Positions 1 through 11,240 of a stretch of DNA of 64,000 bases are shown here, in pieces; positions within the stretch are counted from its first letter, which is position 1, and each line of letters starts with the position of its first letter. The DNA comes from Lactarius indigo (Eukaryota; Basidiomycota; Agaricomycetes; Russulales; Russulaceae). The DNA is taken from NCBI GenBank assembly GCA_025766275.1, contig JAFKAC010000003.1:2666001-2730000 (forward strand). Direction: 5' to 3'. The notes under the pieces were generated by a model. It saw only the letters and a list, made by a program, of their open reading frames with translations, was not told the origin of the DNA and did no database searches. Both the position numbers and the translations under genes were made by a program.

Positions 1-915
1 GCTGGGTTTGTTCTACCTCCTGCATCTTCGTTACGCACTCACAGACTGGTGTGGGTTGACAGACGTCCTCCTGGTTAACCAAACTTCGAACACTCTGCAA
101 AATTTGTGCTTGGACTTTGCGACTCTCGGAGACCTCAAAATTGTAGAGCGGCCCACGGTTTATACTATTGCGCCGCACGGCTTCCAGAGTATTAAGGCTA
201 CTATCAAGGTCTCATCAACAGAAACGGGTGTGATCTTCGGTAGCATTCTCTGGGAGGGCCCGGATCTGTCTGAGCAGGCTGTCATCTTGAGCGACATCCA
301 CGTCGACATAATGGACTATATCAAACCTGCATTCTGCACAGAAGCACAGGTATGTTCTGGTATTTTCATCCCCGTCCGACCTTGACGCTCAGCGCGTGTT
401 ACCTTTTGTAGTTTCGCAGCATGTGGACCGAGTTCGAATGGGAGAACCGCGTCAATGTTTCTACGACGATGTCGTACGTAGAATTTTGCTCAATGTTTAT
501 ACCCATTGACAGCTTTCCCCTTTCTCCAGCGAACCGCGTGAATATTTGAAACATATCATGAAGTCGACAAACATGTCCTGTCTTACCCCTGAGGGTGCCA
601 TGGCCGGTGATTCTGATTTCTTGTCGGCCAATCTGTACGCTCGGAGTCTATTCGGTACGTCTTGTCCTTCTCTTCTTAGATCCGCGCGCTTATGATTCCT
701 CAAAGGTGAGGACGCACTCGCCAATCTCAGTATTGAGCGTCTGGAGTCTGGTACCATTACTGGCCACGTGCGCATACGCAGCAAGACGCAGGGTATTGCG
801 CTGTCGCTCGGTGACAGGATCACCATTGGTGCGAACGTGTTTTTTCTGTTAATGCCACACTGACTGACCCCCGTAACTAGCGCAAAAAGACAACAAGCCT
901 CTGGTGAAGGTCTAG
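1..915 (+). CDS. SEC26: Coatomer subunit beta (beta-COP), C-terminal part
   Basis: This is the 3' end of the beta subunit of COPI, the coat that carries vesicles from Golgi to ER. The 5' part lies outside the window. Exons read as up to 349, 412-473, 530-654, 706-828 and 881-915 with GT-AG introns, ending in TAG. The spliced protein follows the conserved beta-COP tail: [83 protein letters not shown] and [11 protein letters not shown]. This matches the coatomer beta C-terminal region and appendage platform. An upstream intron probably ends at about 62, just before the DVLLV segment. No frameshift is seen. The identification rests on family knowledge of beta-COP and is strong. Confidence 0.95.
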
Positions 916-1057
916 ATACGGTACATTATTCATGTCCCTTACGTGTCGTATACAATAAAACAATCTCGAGCTGCTAAGATGGGTGTGGAGGGGTATAGCA
1001 AGATGTAATAGAGTGATGTTGACAGTAGGCATGACAGTCATAGTAGGGTAGCGTAAA

Positions 1058-2521
1058 TCACGATACATCGATATCCATGTCCGCTTCCGAAGTAGCGACT
1101 GTCGTTGACAAAGCCGACCGTTTCATTGCGGAACGTTGCGGAGGAGCAGGAGGGGCAGCTGCCTCGGGTGCTGCAGAAGCAGAGCGTGACGAAGCTGCCG
1201 TCGACACGGCGTCCACCTTGGGTTTACGCTTCCCCGAAGCGCGCCCACCTGTCACGGGCGCCGAGACGGACAAGGCGGGCAATTTGGGGACAGAAAGCGC
1301 CGCCTCGGCAGCAACGGCGAGCTCCGACTCCTTTTCGCCGACCCAGGCGCGAGCGAACCAGCGGCCGCCGGCGATACCGCGGACCTCACGGTGCGCGAGC
1401 CGCCAGTGGCGTGGCTTGGTCTTTGTGCGGTCGAGGGGCACGACAGGCGCGTAGCCGGTGCTAATCTTGGGCGGTGGCTGCACCTGGAACGGTTTCGTCG
1501 GGAGCGGGTAGCGCGGGTGCGGGATGCCGTCGAGGTCTTCGAGCGTCACGGTGCTCTGCTCGGGTGCGGGGGCTACGGAGGTGGACGCGGCGTCCGAGGG
1601 AGCTGGGGCTTCGGGCTCGGGCGTGCGTGCGTCGACGTGTGCGGGAGAGGAAGGCACCGTGCCGGCGTGACCTGCCATATGGTACGTTTTTTGTGAGGGG
1701 GAGAGAAGATATACGCTGTATTAGTCACACCTTCGCTGAAATCGGCAGCTGCGTCGCTCGGTGGTGGTATGGCTGCTACAGGCGCGGGGGCCGTCTTTAG
1801 TTGTCTGTGACGAAAAGTGTCTGTCAGTAGGTGACGCTGAGAGATGGGAGAGTACGGCTTACTTTGTTGGGGCCGATTTGCGCGGCGCACGTTGTGCGGC
1901 CGTCGTCCCCTTCGGGATGGCCTTCTTCTTAGAAGCAGGGGCTGCTGGGGGTGCGGAAGCTGCCTGTGGAGCCGACGGCGAATGGTCGAGAGTAGGTGGC
2001 TCCTGAACATCTTTCGGAGGGGTGGTTTGCGGCTCTGATGGCGCGGTGGTGGCCTGCAATGCTGGTGTGGGAGCGCTAGGGGCGCTGGGGCGGACTTTGC
2101 GCTTCGCTTGTGAGGATTTGGTCTTTGCTGCTGGACGCTTTGTGCCAGCCTTGGCGGGGACAGCTCCAGAAGTGGACGTGGCGTGGGTGGAAGCGTCGTC
2201 TTGGTCGTCGATGAGCTGGTCCTCCTCTTCGTCCTCCTCGGGTTCGTCCTCCTCTGCTTCTTCCCCAATGCCTGCCTCCTCGCCTGTCTCGCCATTGAAC
2301 GTGATAAATTTTGTACCCATTCTCGCTTCATTTATGAGGAGCTTGACACGGAACTTGCCTGTGCGAGCCGGAGAGGCGTTGGAGGGGGGGCTCTCGCCGT
2401 CATCGTGGAGAGTAGATATTTGAGGAGCATCCATTTCTGTATCGTTGTCTAGCTGTTGTGAAGGAGTTTGATTGTCGCTCGCCGGGGGGTCGTAAGTGAT
2501 CCAAGGGGACGCGCGGAACAT
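1058..2521 (-). CDS. Low-complexity acidic/basic nuclear-type protein, unknown function
   Basis: Three exons on the minus strand (1863-2521, 1731-1804, 1058-1671) join in frame through GT-AG introns into about 448 residues. The N-terminal part carries a short ordered stretch (KFRVKLLINEA...GTKFITFNGE), then a run rich in Glu and Asp, then Lys/Pro/Ala-rich tracts (KRPAAKTKSSQAKRKVRP) that look like nuclear localisation signals. The last exon has the only other ordered segment, around KPRHWRLAHREVRG and RWFARAWVGEKESELA, before an Ala/Ser-rich basic tail ending DMDIDVS. The composition suggests a chromatin or transcription accessory protein. An INO80 Ies4-like subunit is one guess I cannot support by motif. 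The start at 2521 is the first ATG; a second in-frame ATG lies about 30 codons in. Confidence 0.6.
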
Positions 2522-2581
2522 GCTTTGATTGATTCGATTTCTCTCGATTCAAACTTGCTTCACTTTATGACCTCTCTCAAT

Positions 2582-2611
2582 GTCGGCTCTAATCGGTCCG
2601 CGTTATCCGGT
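2582..2611 (+). repeat. 30-nt direct repeat, copy A
   Basis: This stretch matches 4277-4306 at 25 of 30 positions in the same orientation, including an uninterrupted shared core tctaatcggtccg at 2588-2600. The two copies flank the Crinkler-like gene at 2725-4066. They could be relics of an insertion or a recurrent genomic repeat; the sequence alone cannot decide. Confidence 0.6.
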
Positions 2612-2724
2612 CGAAGTACGTCAGATAGCGTTGTGAATCAGACGCGACATGATTTTTGGTATCTAGTATGTAGTAAACCCCAGGCTAGAACCTGGATATG
2701 AGATCACCCGCGCTGGTTCAATGT

Positions 2725-4066
2725 CTATCGAAAATTCTGGTAGCACGGACGCGTCTCTGTGGGTGGAATACCATGGGGCAACTCTCCTTGATCCGATCCA
2801 CCTGGCCCCCTTTTCATCATCGGAAAGACATTGAGCGCAATCCTCTCCTGTAGCCTGGAATGGGCCACCAATTTGGACATGAGGCCTGCAATGTGCCTCG
2901 TCGCTTCAACGCTCGCCAGGTAGCTGTAAATATTGAAATGATTGACTTAGTCTTCTTGCCACCGTTGGTTCCAAAGCACCACCTCGACAGCATGTGTGAC
3001 GAGCTCCACAGCGTTGTAGGCATATCTTAAAACATTGGTGACTTCCAGGTTTGCTTCTTGGAGACTCTTCTCTGGCACACGTTTCACAAGGAGAAGGATT
3101 TGAAATTCGGTGCTGAGATTTAACAATTTTGCATTTAAGATCATTTCGCGCAACTGTTTTAATGAAAGGCCATACCAGCGCAAGTTGATAGCGAGTTCCA
3201 TATTCAACTAAGCCGACCTTATGTTTGAGGACGAAGCGAATGCGAGGAGTAGGGCCAGACCGACCATACATTGTACTTATCTACTGGTGGTCGTTGTTTG
3301 TAAGTCCATGAATGACAGCACTACACAAAATATACAATGAGCTCGAACAAAGACGGTAGAAGCACATGAAGCAACGCCTGTAATATCTCTTCTCTTGTCC
3401 AAGGGTTCATGATAAAGACTGCACAATCCATAGTCCTTTCCAAAGGCTTCCATCGTTTTACCTGAGGGAATGTAGTGCTCGAAGACTCATCGGAGTCAAC
3501 CAAAGTCCAAACACATATGCTAAAATCAGTGGAGAGGAAGTCCTAGAGTCCTTGTAGACACCTTCGTTGCAAACAGAAATCGCGTTGAGTCACAGTACCA
3601 GATGACTGGCCTCCCTTCCCCTCGCCAGGACGCCGACGCAAGGCATAAAGGATCCAACAGCTTTTCTCTTTAGCCAATAGATTACAATAACGGTAACATC
3701 ATGAAGCGAAGCTCTCACCAATGCCAGGCCGTCCTGTAATGACAGCTGAGACAGCTAGTATCTCTTGACGATCAGATACTAGATACTCTTCGTAGCAATT
3801 GTATAGCTCGATGTACTCTTGCGAACCCAGACCCTTTCTATACCTGGGGTGCCAATATAGAGGACGTAACAACCAGGGCCGATCTTATCGCTCTCGCCCC
3901 CTCCTGCGTGTTCATCCACACCCATGTTCAAGGATTTTTTCCTCGAGCTGGGACCTGTGCCACGCACTCTCTTCGGCTTCCATACTGCTGCACTAGAAAT
4001 GATTAATATTTTGAAACAGTTGGCATAGAGTCTAGCGAGCAACTCAGTATCTTGGAGCCTAGACAA
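2725..4066 (-). CDS. Crinkler (CRN)-like P-loop NTPase, headerless and possibly degraded
   Basis: A multi-exon minus-strand gene whose pieces match basidiomycete Crinkler-type NTPases. In order they read: a basic N-terminal stretch (about 4066-3880); EYIELYNCYEEYLVSDRQ; a P-loop region ITGRPGIG at about 3720 with a donor GTGAG directly after it, then KSCWILYALRRRPGEG; WTLVDSDESSSTT; VFIMNPWTREEIL; LREMILNAKLLNLSTEF; and a last exon beginning YLASVEATRHIAGLMSKLV. The final intron 2924-2962 is only 39 nt and rejoins phase. The stop is TAG at 2725-2727. Joining the P-loop exons at the visible acceptor gives GRPGI-E-KS, so the glycine normally before Lys-Ser is Glu. Stops between about 3480 and 3660 and near 3321 require further introns or mean decay. 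No CRN header domain is visible. The family assignment is inferred from motifs; exon limits are approximate. Confidence 0.55.
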
Positions 4067-4276
4067 GGGGACTGCTTTCAGTTATTAAGTAGGGACAAAG
4101 GAGAACAACGAGGACTCCTTTTCTGGGTCCACTGTAGTGTAAGCTGTTCTTTTCTCGGCAGAGAGTAGGTTGCTGCAGCGAAGCAAAAGATCTTGCTCAA
4201 ATGACGTGGTCACGGTGACGTCGCGCTTGTTCAGGAACTGACGCTCATTACATAAGCCCATCAATTTCGGACAGCG

Positions 4277-4306
4277 GTCGGGTCTAATCGGTCCGGTTTA
4301 TCTGAT
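4277..4306 (+). repeat. 30-nt direct repeat, copy B
   Basis: Partner of 2582-2611 (25 of 30 identical, same orientation), lying between the 5' end of the Crinkler-like gene and the start of the small secreted protein gene. The 285-nt interval 4067-4351 that holds it contains no other recognisable feature. Confidence 0.6.
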
Positions 4307-4351
4307 GCTTTAAGTAGGGATGTAGCACTGGCAGAAATTACAAGCTTCCCT

Positions 4352-5156
4352 ATGAGGCCCATTTTCCACATTCTTTTCTTCGCCTGGGCACTCGGAGCCT
4401 TGGCCTCCCCTTCAAGTATCGTGGACCGTAGTGTTCCACCCGATAATATCGTCTATGTCACAGATGCCAAGACTCACTGGTTCGTCGTCTTCTTACTCGC
4501 CGTCCTACTGTCTTCTCAAACAGTCTCGACCCATCAGCATGATCGTGCCGCGTACTCCTCATACCAACGTCGGTGATAGTGAGCATCCGGGTGGCATGAA
4601 GACCTACTGTACACCCGCAGGCCGCTACGATAGTCGCCAAGGGCAGCTTCCTGCTGACTTTTGGAGGAACATCGAGTTCAAGAAGGGAAGGGGCAAGAAC
4701 GGGGGACGCTTTGCACAGGGTACGTTTTTCGGTTCAACCATGTTCCATTTTGCACCCGTGCTAAGACCGAAACGGTAGTCACGGGTTGCATCAACTCCAG
4801 CCATCTTTCCCGCTTGAACCCCAACGACGCGGGGGGGCAGTATGACTCGAGCGGCGGTGTGGGCGGCAAGGGGAACCCACAGGGGTCCATCTGCCTGGGG
4901 TAAGTACCCACGAGCTCGCGTCGGCCCCCGAAATTCTTCGCTGACTGAGAAGAATTCAGTTACAAACATTACGTTGAGATCCTTGAGCCAGCTGGGCCTC
5001 GCGCGTGCCTCAAATGCTGCGATGATCCTGCCGATTGTCCTACAAATAAAGGTCAGCTATATGCTACGTCACGCGCACCCCGCAACTCACCCTTTGGGGA
5101 CAGATACCCAAGGTTGCCCGAACGTAATTAAGGGCAACTATTTCAATTGCGGCTAA
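4352..5156 (+). CDS. Small secreted protein, cysteine-containing, basidiomycete type
   Basis: Five exons (4352-4479, 4538-4719, 4779-4899, 4960-5051, 5104-5156) join without frame breaks to about 191 residues. The N-terminus is a clear signal peptide, MRPIFHILFFAWALGALAS. The mature part has ordered motifs: CMIVPRTPHTNVGDSEHPGG, YCTPAGRYDSRQGQLP, GCINSSHLSRLNPNDAGGQ, YDSSGGVGGKGNP, RACLKCCDDPADCPTNK and GCPNVIKGNYFNCG. About nine cysteines suggest a disulphide-stabilised extracellular fold. I recognise this as a recurrent secreted protein of wood-decay and symbiotic basidiomycetes with no assigned activity. The first donor (GTTCGT) is unusual, but the splice restores the expected Cys codon. 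Confidence 0.85.
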
Positions 5157-6125
5157 GAGCGCTTTAGCGGACTTTCACACGGACCCTTACACTTTCACTT
5201 TTCCGACCTTCTTCGTATTCTTTACTTGCGCGAACACTTTCATGACGCTAATTCCTTTGGCCCTCCGTGTACCGAACGCGTCGCACGTAGTATTTTAGAT
5301 TAAAAATTCTCTCTGTTTCAGGGCGAAGTGTAGTGGACCTACGAGATGTCAGAATGACCTGACCAGTCGGACGTCGTGGCAGTAGTCAGGCGATCTTCTC
5401 CGAATTTCCCTCGTAACCCTCCCATTTTCCCAAGCCATCTTCGATGTCCAACAAACGCGTCCCGTAAAAGATGTGAGCGGTCGGTCGCACCTCGGCCCAA
5501 CGTAATATGCGCCCCGAGTCATCACGGGCCAAGTGCGGGCCCCACACGCTAGTCCTGTCCGTCTTCGAATTGTGTGACGAGACAGTGACACCACAAGCGC
5601 GACAGCGGGTGCGAGTCTTCCACGGTTTGAGTGGATTGACAAAAGAGTCAACGGGCGAGTCGTGTGTCCATGCGAAGGCGGAGGCGGGGAAGTGTATAGT
5701 ATGGATGAACGGACAGCCTTACAGCCGATCAAACGATTGAAATGTCAGGCACGCGGTACACACAGACACAGACACGTACCGGTCAACCGTTGGCATTGGG
5801 TACAGTGGCAGTATGCGCGCAACACGGGTGGTGCAGTAAGCGCATAAGTAACTGCGCCGCAAAAGCAAGCTCCAGTGAGCTGTTGAGATGGTGTTATAGT
5901 CGACGTCGACATGACGAGCGTCTCGTCAGTTGTAAGATTACATAATCACAACTCGCTGGCCCGGTCAGACTGTGCGACCCATTCTCCATCTCCGTGACCA
6001 ACACTCCCCAAGTCAGTATTTTCTCTCTTTTGACAAGTCCGTATATCTAACATAGTCTCTGGTTTATTTTATTTTATTTTTATCCAGAGGTATCCCTCTT
6101 CCCTTGGGTAAAATCAGGCTATACC
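5157..6125. other. Intergenic region, nothing recognised
   Basis: About 970 nt between the secreted protein stop and the ATP synthase subunit e start. Short open frames on both strands here have biased, non-protein-like composition and no family motif. An AT-rich stretch near 6060-6080 (repeated TTTTA) lies about 50 nt before the subunit e start and may be part of its promoter. No RNA gene or repeat was seen. Confidence 0.5.
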
Positions 6126-6550
6126 ATGGTTTCTTCCACCGTCAATGTACGCGTGGGGTGTTCTCTCCATCCCTACGGCGGCTAATGTCCACGGCTGTAG
6201 GTTGTCCGGTATACTGCACTTCTCTCGGGGGTCTTCTATGGTGTCTTTCACCGTCGAACGCTACAAAATGCCCATGATGCGGACAAGGCACACCATGCCA
6301 AGCACGAACGGGAAGTGCTAGTTGCGCAAGCGAAGGAGGCATGGAAGAAAAAGCAGGAAGGCGCAAAGGATGGCGGTGAGTCGCGTCTTCTTGCACACGT
6401 GCCAGCGGTACTTTTGCACCAGCACCGTCTGAATTCTCTCGCTGTCAACCATGGTAATTGACAACTTGCCTTGTCCTTGCAGTCGTCACAGACCCGGAAG
6501 ACCCTCGGTTTGATCTGGAACAGTTGATTGCAAAGTGGGAATCATCCTAG
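6126..6550 (+). CDS. ATP21: F1Fo ATP synthase subunit e, mitochondrial
   Basis: Three exons (6126-6146, 6201-6375, 6483-6550) encode 87 residues, the normal size for subunit e. This inner-membrane protein of the peripheral Fo sector drives ATP synthase dimerisation and cristae shape. The product begins MVSSTVNVVRYTALLSG and continues with VFYGVFHRRTLQ, a single N-terminal membrane segment containing the Gly-x-x-x-Gly motif (GVFYG). A charged helical tail follows (KHEREVLVAQAKEAWKKKQ) and ends FDLEQLIAKWESS. The first coding exon is only 21 nt. Frame and splice sites are intact. Identification is by the overall pattern of the fungal subunit e family. Confidence 0.92.
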
Positions 6551-6715
6551 AGGCACCTATTGAGAGACCACTCGTGTGTGCCCAGAGTTTGTTGGCATAA
6601 ATTTATAGACCTGCTGTGCATAATAAGCGTGAGAAACCCATCCTGACACGCCCACCAGTGCGCGTCGCGTTGACACGTTCCCTTTCATTTCGACTGCTTG
6701 CTTGCTTCTGTCCAC

Positions 6716-8633
<1,918 letters not shown>

Positions 8634-8829
8634 TATTCTGGAAGGATAGTGCTTGCTATACGACATACGTGTTGTTGCAAACCCAATGCGACATGTGGTA
8701 GTAAATACTTCGATCGTAGGGTGAGTGATGATAAAATACGGGGAGGAGGCGCGGCAGGATAAAGCAAATGTACCGAATGTGCAGAGCGCTCGGAGTGTAA
8801 GCCCAATGGGAGATGTATCTGCTATATTC

Positions 8830-9103
8830 TCAGAGGAAGATGAGCCTAATGGCCTCGAAAAACACTGAGGATAACGAGCCGAGGGTGTAAGTACGGTACG
8901 GTAGGAAATGTAACGAGATGCGCACCTCCGCCAACGACGACAAATAAAACGAGACCGAGAGCCCAGAGGCCGACTGGAGATTGTTTTGATAATTTCTCTT
9001 TGCGAGACGCGTTTATGGGATTTTTTCCGGCACGAGCCTTGGTGCTGAATTGCTCGTTCCTTTGCCGGATTTCACGGTTGGTGGTCGACTTGGGGTTACG
9101 CAT
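8830..9103 (-). CDS. YSY6: RAMP4/SERP1-type ER translocon-associated protein
   Basis: Two exons (8926-9103 and 8830-8864) encode 70 residues, close to the usual 65-75 for this family. RAMP4/Ysy6 is a tail-anchored protein at the ER translocon that stabilises nascent membrane proteins under stress. Visible are the conserved basic segment TTNREIRQRNEQF, then KARAGKNPINASRKEKL, then SPVGLWALGLVLFVVVGG leading into the C-terminal membrane anchor, completed by the second exon (VFFEAIRLIFL). Without splicing the frame would run past the anchor into a non-conserved tail, so the intron is well supported. The gene is convergent with the WD40 gene and divergent from the methyltransferase-like gene, with 139 nt between start codons. 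Confidence 0.88.
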
Positions 9104-9242
9104 TGGGTCAGAACGAACTATGTGAATTACAGTGAGACGAACGCACCATGACTCGTGTAGATGGAAAGTGAAAGGAGTGTGCGTGTGACCAGACAAGTCA
9201 GGCGTACGTGGCAAAAATCAATATTTGACCGTGTTGTCCGTG

Positions 9243-10296
9243 ATGGCCAAGATCAAAAAGACATCCCTCAAGAATGCCTCTTTCGTCCACACAGGCCAGG
9301 ACTAAAGAAGAAGAAACTTGCTGCGGCGCAGGCCTGTATTCAAAAAGCTAAGGGTGTGGCGACGAACGCCAAGCCTCTACAACGGTCTCGGTCTACGATA
9401 CCGTTCAAGTCGTCGGATAAGATACTTCTCATCGGAGAGGGCGACTTCTCATTTCGCCGTAGCATTACTACAACATCCACCTCCACCCTTAGAACATATC
9501 GTCTCCACTAACATCACCGCAACCGCGTACGACACCGAAGACGAGTGTTATATCAAGTATTCTGAAGCACAACAATACGTCCGTGTGCTGCGAGCAAATG
9601 GCGCTCAGGGTACTGTTTGGCGTGGACGCAACCAAGTTAGAGAAAACTTCCGCGCTCAAGGGGAAAACGTTTGATCGCATAGTCTGGAACTTCCCTCACG
9701 CTGGTGAGTGAGTACGATGGACTTGGCTTCATCGTAGGGGATTGACGGGGGGAATGACACATGAGGCAAGGGGAATTACAGACCAAGACAGGAACATACT
9801 GTCCAATCAGGTCCTCATCCTCGGTTTCCTACGTTCGGCGGCGAAGTTTTTGGTCTCAGGACCCACGCCACAGCTACAGCCATCGCGAAAGCGCAAACGT
9901 ACCTCGAACGATGACGATGACGACGGTGAGGACAGTGATCAGACAACCTCGACAGCTGGTCGTGCGAGAGGTACCATCCTCATTCACGTTGCGCAACGTA
10001 TCACCGTACACTGAATGGTATGTCACCGTTTCTGCCTGTGGCGCTGATTTGCTGATTCCATGGGTAGGGATGTGCCAAAGCTAGCAAAGAGTCCACCTCC
10101 ACCTCGGTCGTCCATTGACCCACCAAACCCGCGTTACATCTTACTCCGCTCGTTCATTTTCCATCGGAGCGACTGGAAAGGGTACGAGCATCGAATGACA
10201 AAGGGAGAGAGGGTGCATGGCCAGGGAAAGACGGGTTCGGGTGGGGAAGACAGGACTTGGGAGTTTACTCTGGTCGTGTCGGAGTTGGAAAGCTAG
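9243..10296 (+). CDS. BMT5: BMT5-like 25S rRNA uridine-N3 methyltransferase (DUF2431), frameshifted
   Basis: The pieces match the Bmt5 family, nucleolar SAM-dependent enzymes that methylate a uridine of 25S rRNA. The protein starts MAKIKKTSLKNA. It then shows the SAM-binding motif KILLIGEGDFSF (about 9420), YDTEDECYIKYSEAQ, LFGVDATKLEKT, the catalytic-region FDRIVWNFPHAG, ITDQDRNILSNQVLILGF, the acidic insert with DDDDDGED, TLRNVSPYTEW, and RYILLRSFIFHRSDWKGYEHRMT before TAG at 10294-10296. Reading it needs about five changes of frame that are not introns: near 9280, after DFSF at about 9460, at about 9612, near 9772 and near 9985. Each corresponds to one inserted or lost base. Canonical introns survive (for example 9703 onward, and about 10018-10068). 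So this is either a recent pseudogene or base-level sequence error. Confidence 0.75.
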
Positions 10297-10303
10297 TTTG
10301 TCA

Positions 10304-11141
10304 ATGTACAGCCAACACTCGAGAACACTGCTCGGCCATGGCTATCGCGCCCGCCTTTACTCGGTCTCAGTCAAACCGCTAAGGGTATACGATAACAAGC
10401 CCAGTCCTCGCGTCTATTCGGAAAAGAAAACATTCCTCTACCACCAATACCTCCGTCTCTTCGAGTCTACTGCACACTCGCCTCTCATTTTCCTCCAGCA
10501 CAACAAGTTTTCCGTCCCTAGGCTCATAAAGCTCCGAAAAGAGATAGCGCAGGCTTGCGTCGCGTCATGCACCTTCCCTCGCGAACCCGGGTCCAAACCC
10601 GGCACCCTCAGCGCTTCCGACACTAAGCGTCATCCGGACCTCCCTCTTCGGTGTCGCGCTTCGCGACTTTGCACCAATCGACGCCAAGTCGAGCGAGGAA
10701 ATTGCGCAAACCGTACAAGGTGGTCTTGCCGTGCTGTCTCTCCCCGCCTTCAATCCACCGCAGCTCCAGGCGATACTTCGTGCGCTCCAGCGCAGCGCGC
10801 CGAAACCGAAACCGCCAACGGCGGAGGAACTGAAGCAGGCAGCCGCGCTTGAGGCTCAGGACCCACCGAATCCAGGTCGACGCGCTAAACGATCGCGCAA
10901 GATACTTGAACCCGAACTCATGCTCATGGGTGCGCTCATCGAGGGTCGCGTGTTCAAGGCCGAGGGGGTCAACGAAGTGGCCAAGTTGCCGACTCTGGGT
11001 ACGCTGCACGGACAAATTGTTGGGTTGTTGAGTAGTCCTGGGGCACAGCTTGCTGCGGTGTTGAGTGAAGCGAGTGGTGGAAAGCTGTCGCGGACGCTGG
11101 AGGGCCTGAAGCAGAGTCTTGAAGGCGACCACGAAAATTAA
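10304..11141 (+). CDS. Mitochondrial large ribosomal subunit protein uL10m
   Basis: Homologue of the mitochondrial ribosome stalk-base protein uL10m. The N-terminal region has an Arg/Ser-rich presequence character followed by KKTFLYHQYLRLFESTAHSP and LIFLQHNKFSVPRLIKLRKEIAQ. The rest lies in a different frame: ASRHAPSL, then LSVIRTSLFGVALRDFAP, IDAKSSEEIAQTVQGGLAVL, FNPPQLQAILRALQRSAPK, LMLMGALIEGRVFKAEGVN and LPTLGTLHGQIVGLL, ending KQSLEGDHEN. The switch near 10550, within cag-gct-tgc, is one extra base and no intron fits. The ATG at 10304 is only 7 nt after the preceding stop, so the true start may lie further in (an ATG at 10338 is in another frame). The family call is good; the 5' end is unsure. 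Confidence 0.75.
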
Positions 11142-11240
11142 ATAAATAAATATCGGAGTGCTAATAATTAGAGTTAACAATAATAAGGGAAGGACTCTTG
11201 AGGTTTGCTTTTGTCAGTTTTCAGTTTGGAGAGTTGGAAA

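Noticed and set aside
5349..5732. 127-codon minus-strand frame in the 5.2-6.1 kb gap
   Set aside because: Composition is Arg/Ser-rich and irregular, no domain, and no neighbouring exon could be joined to it.
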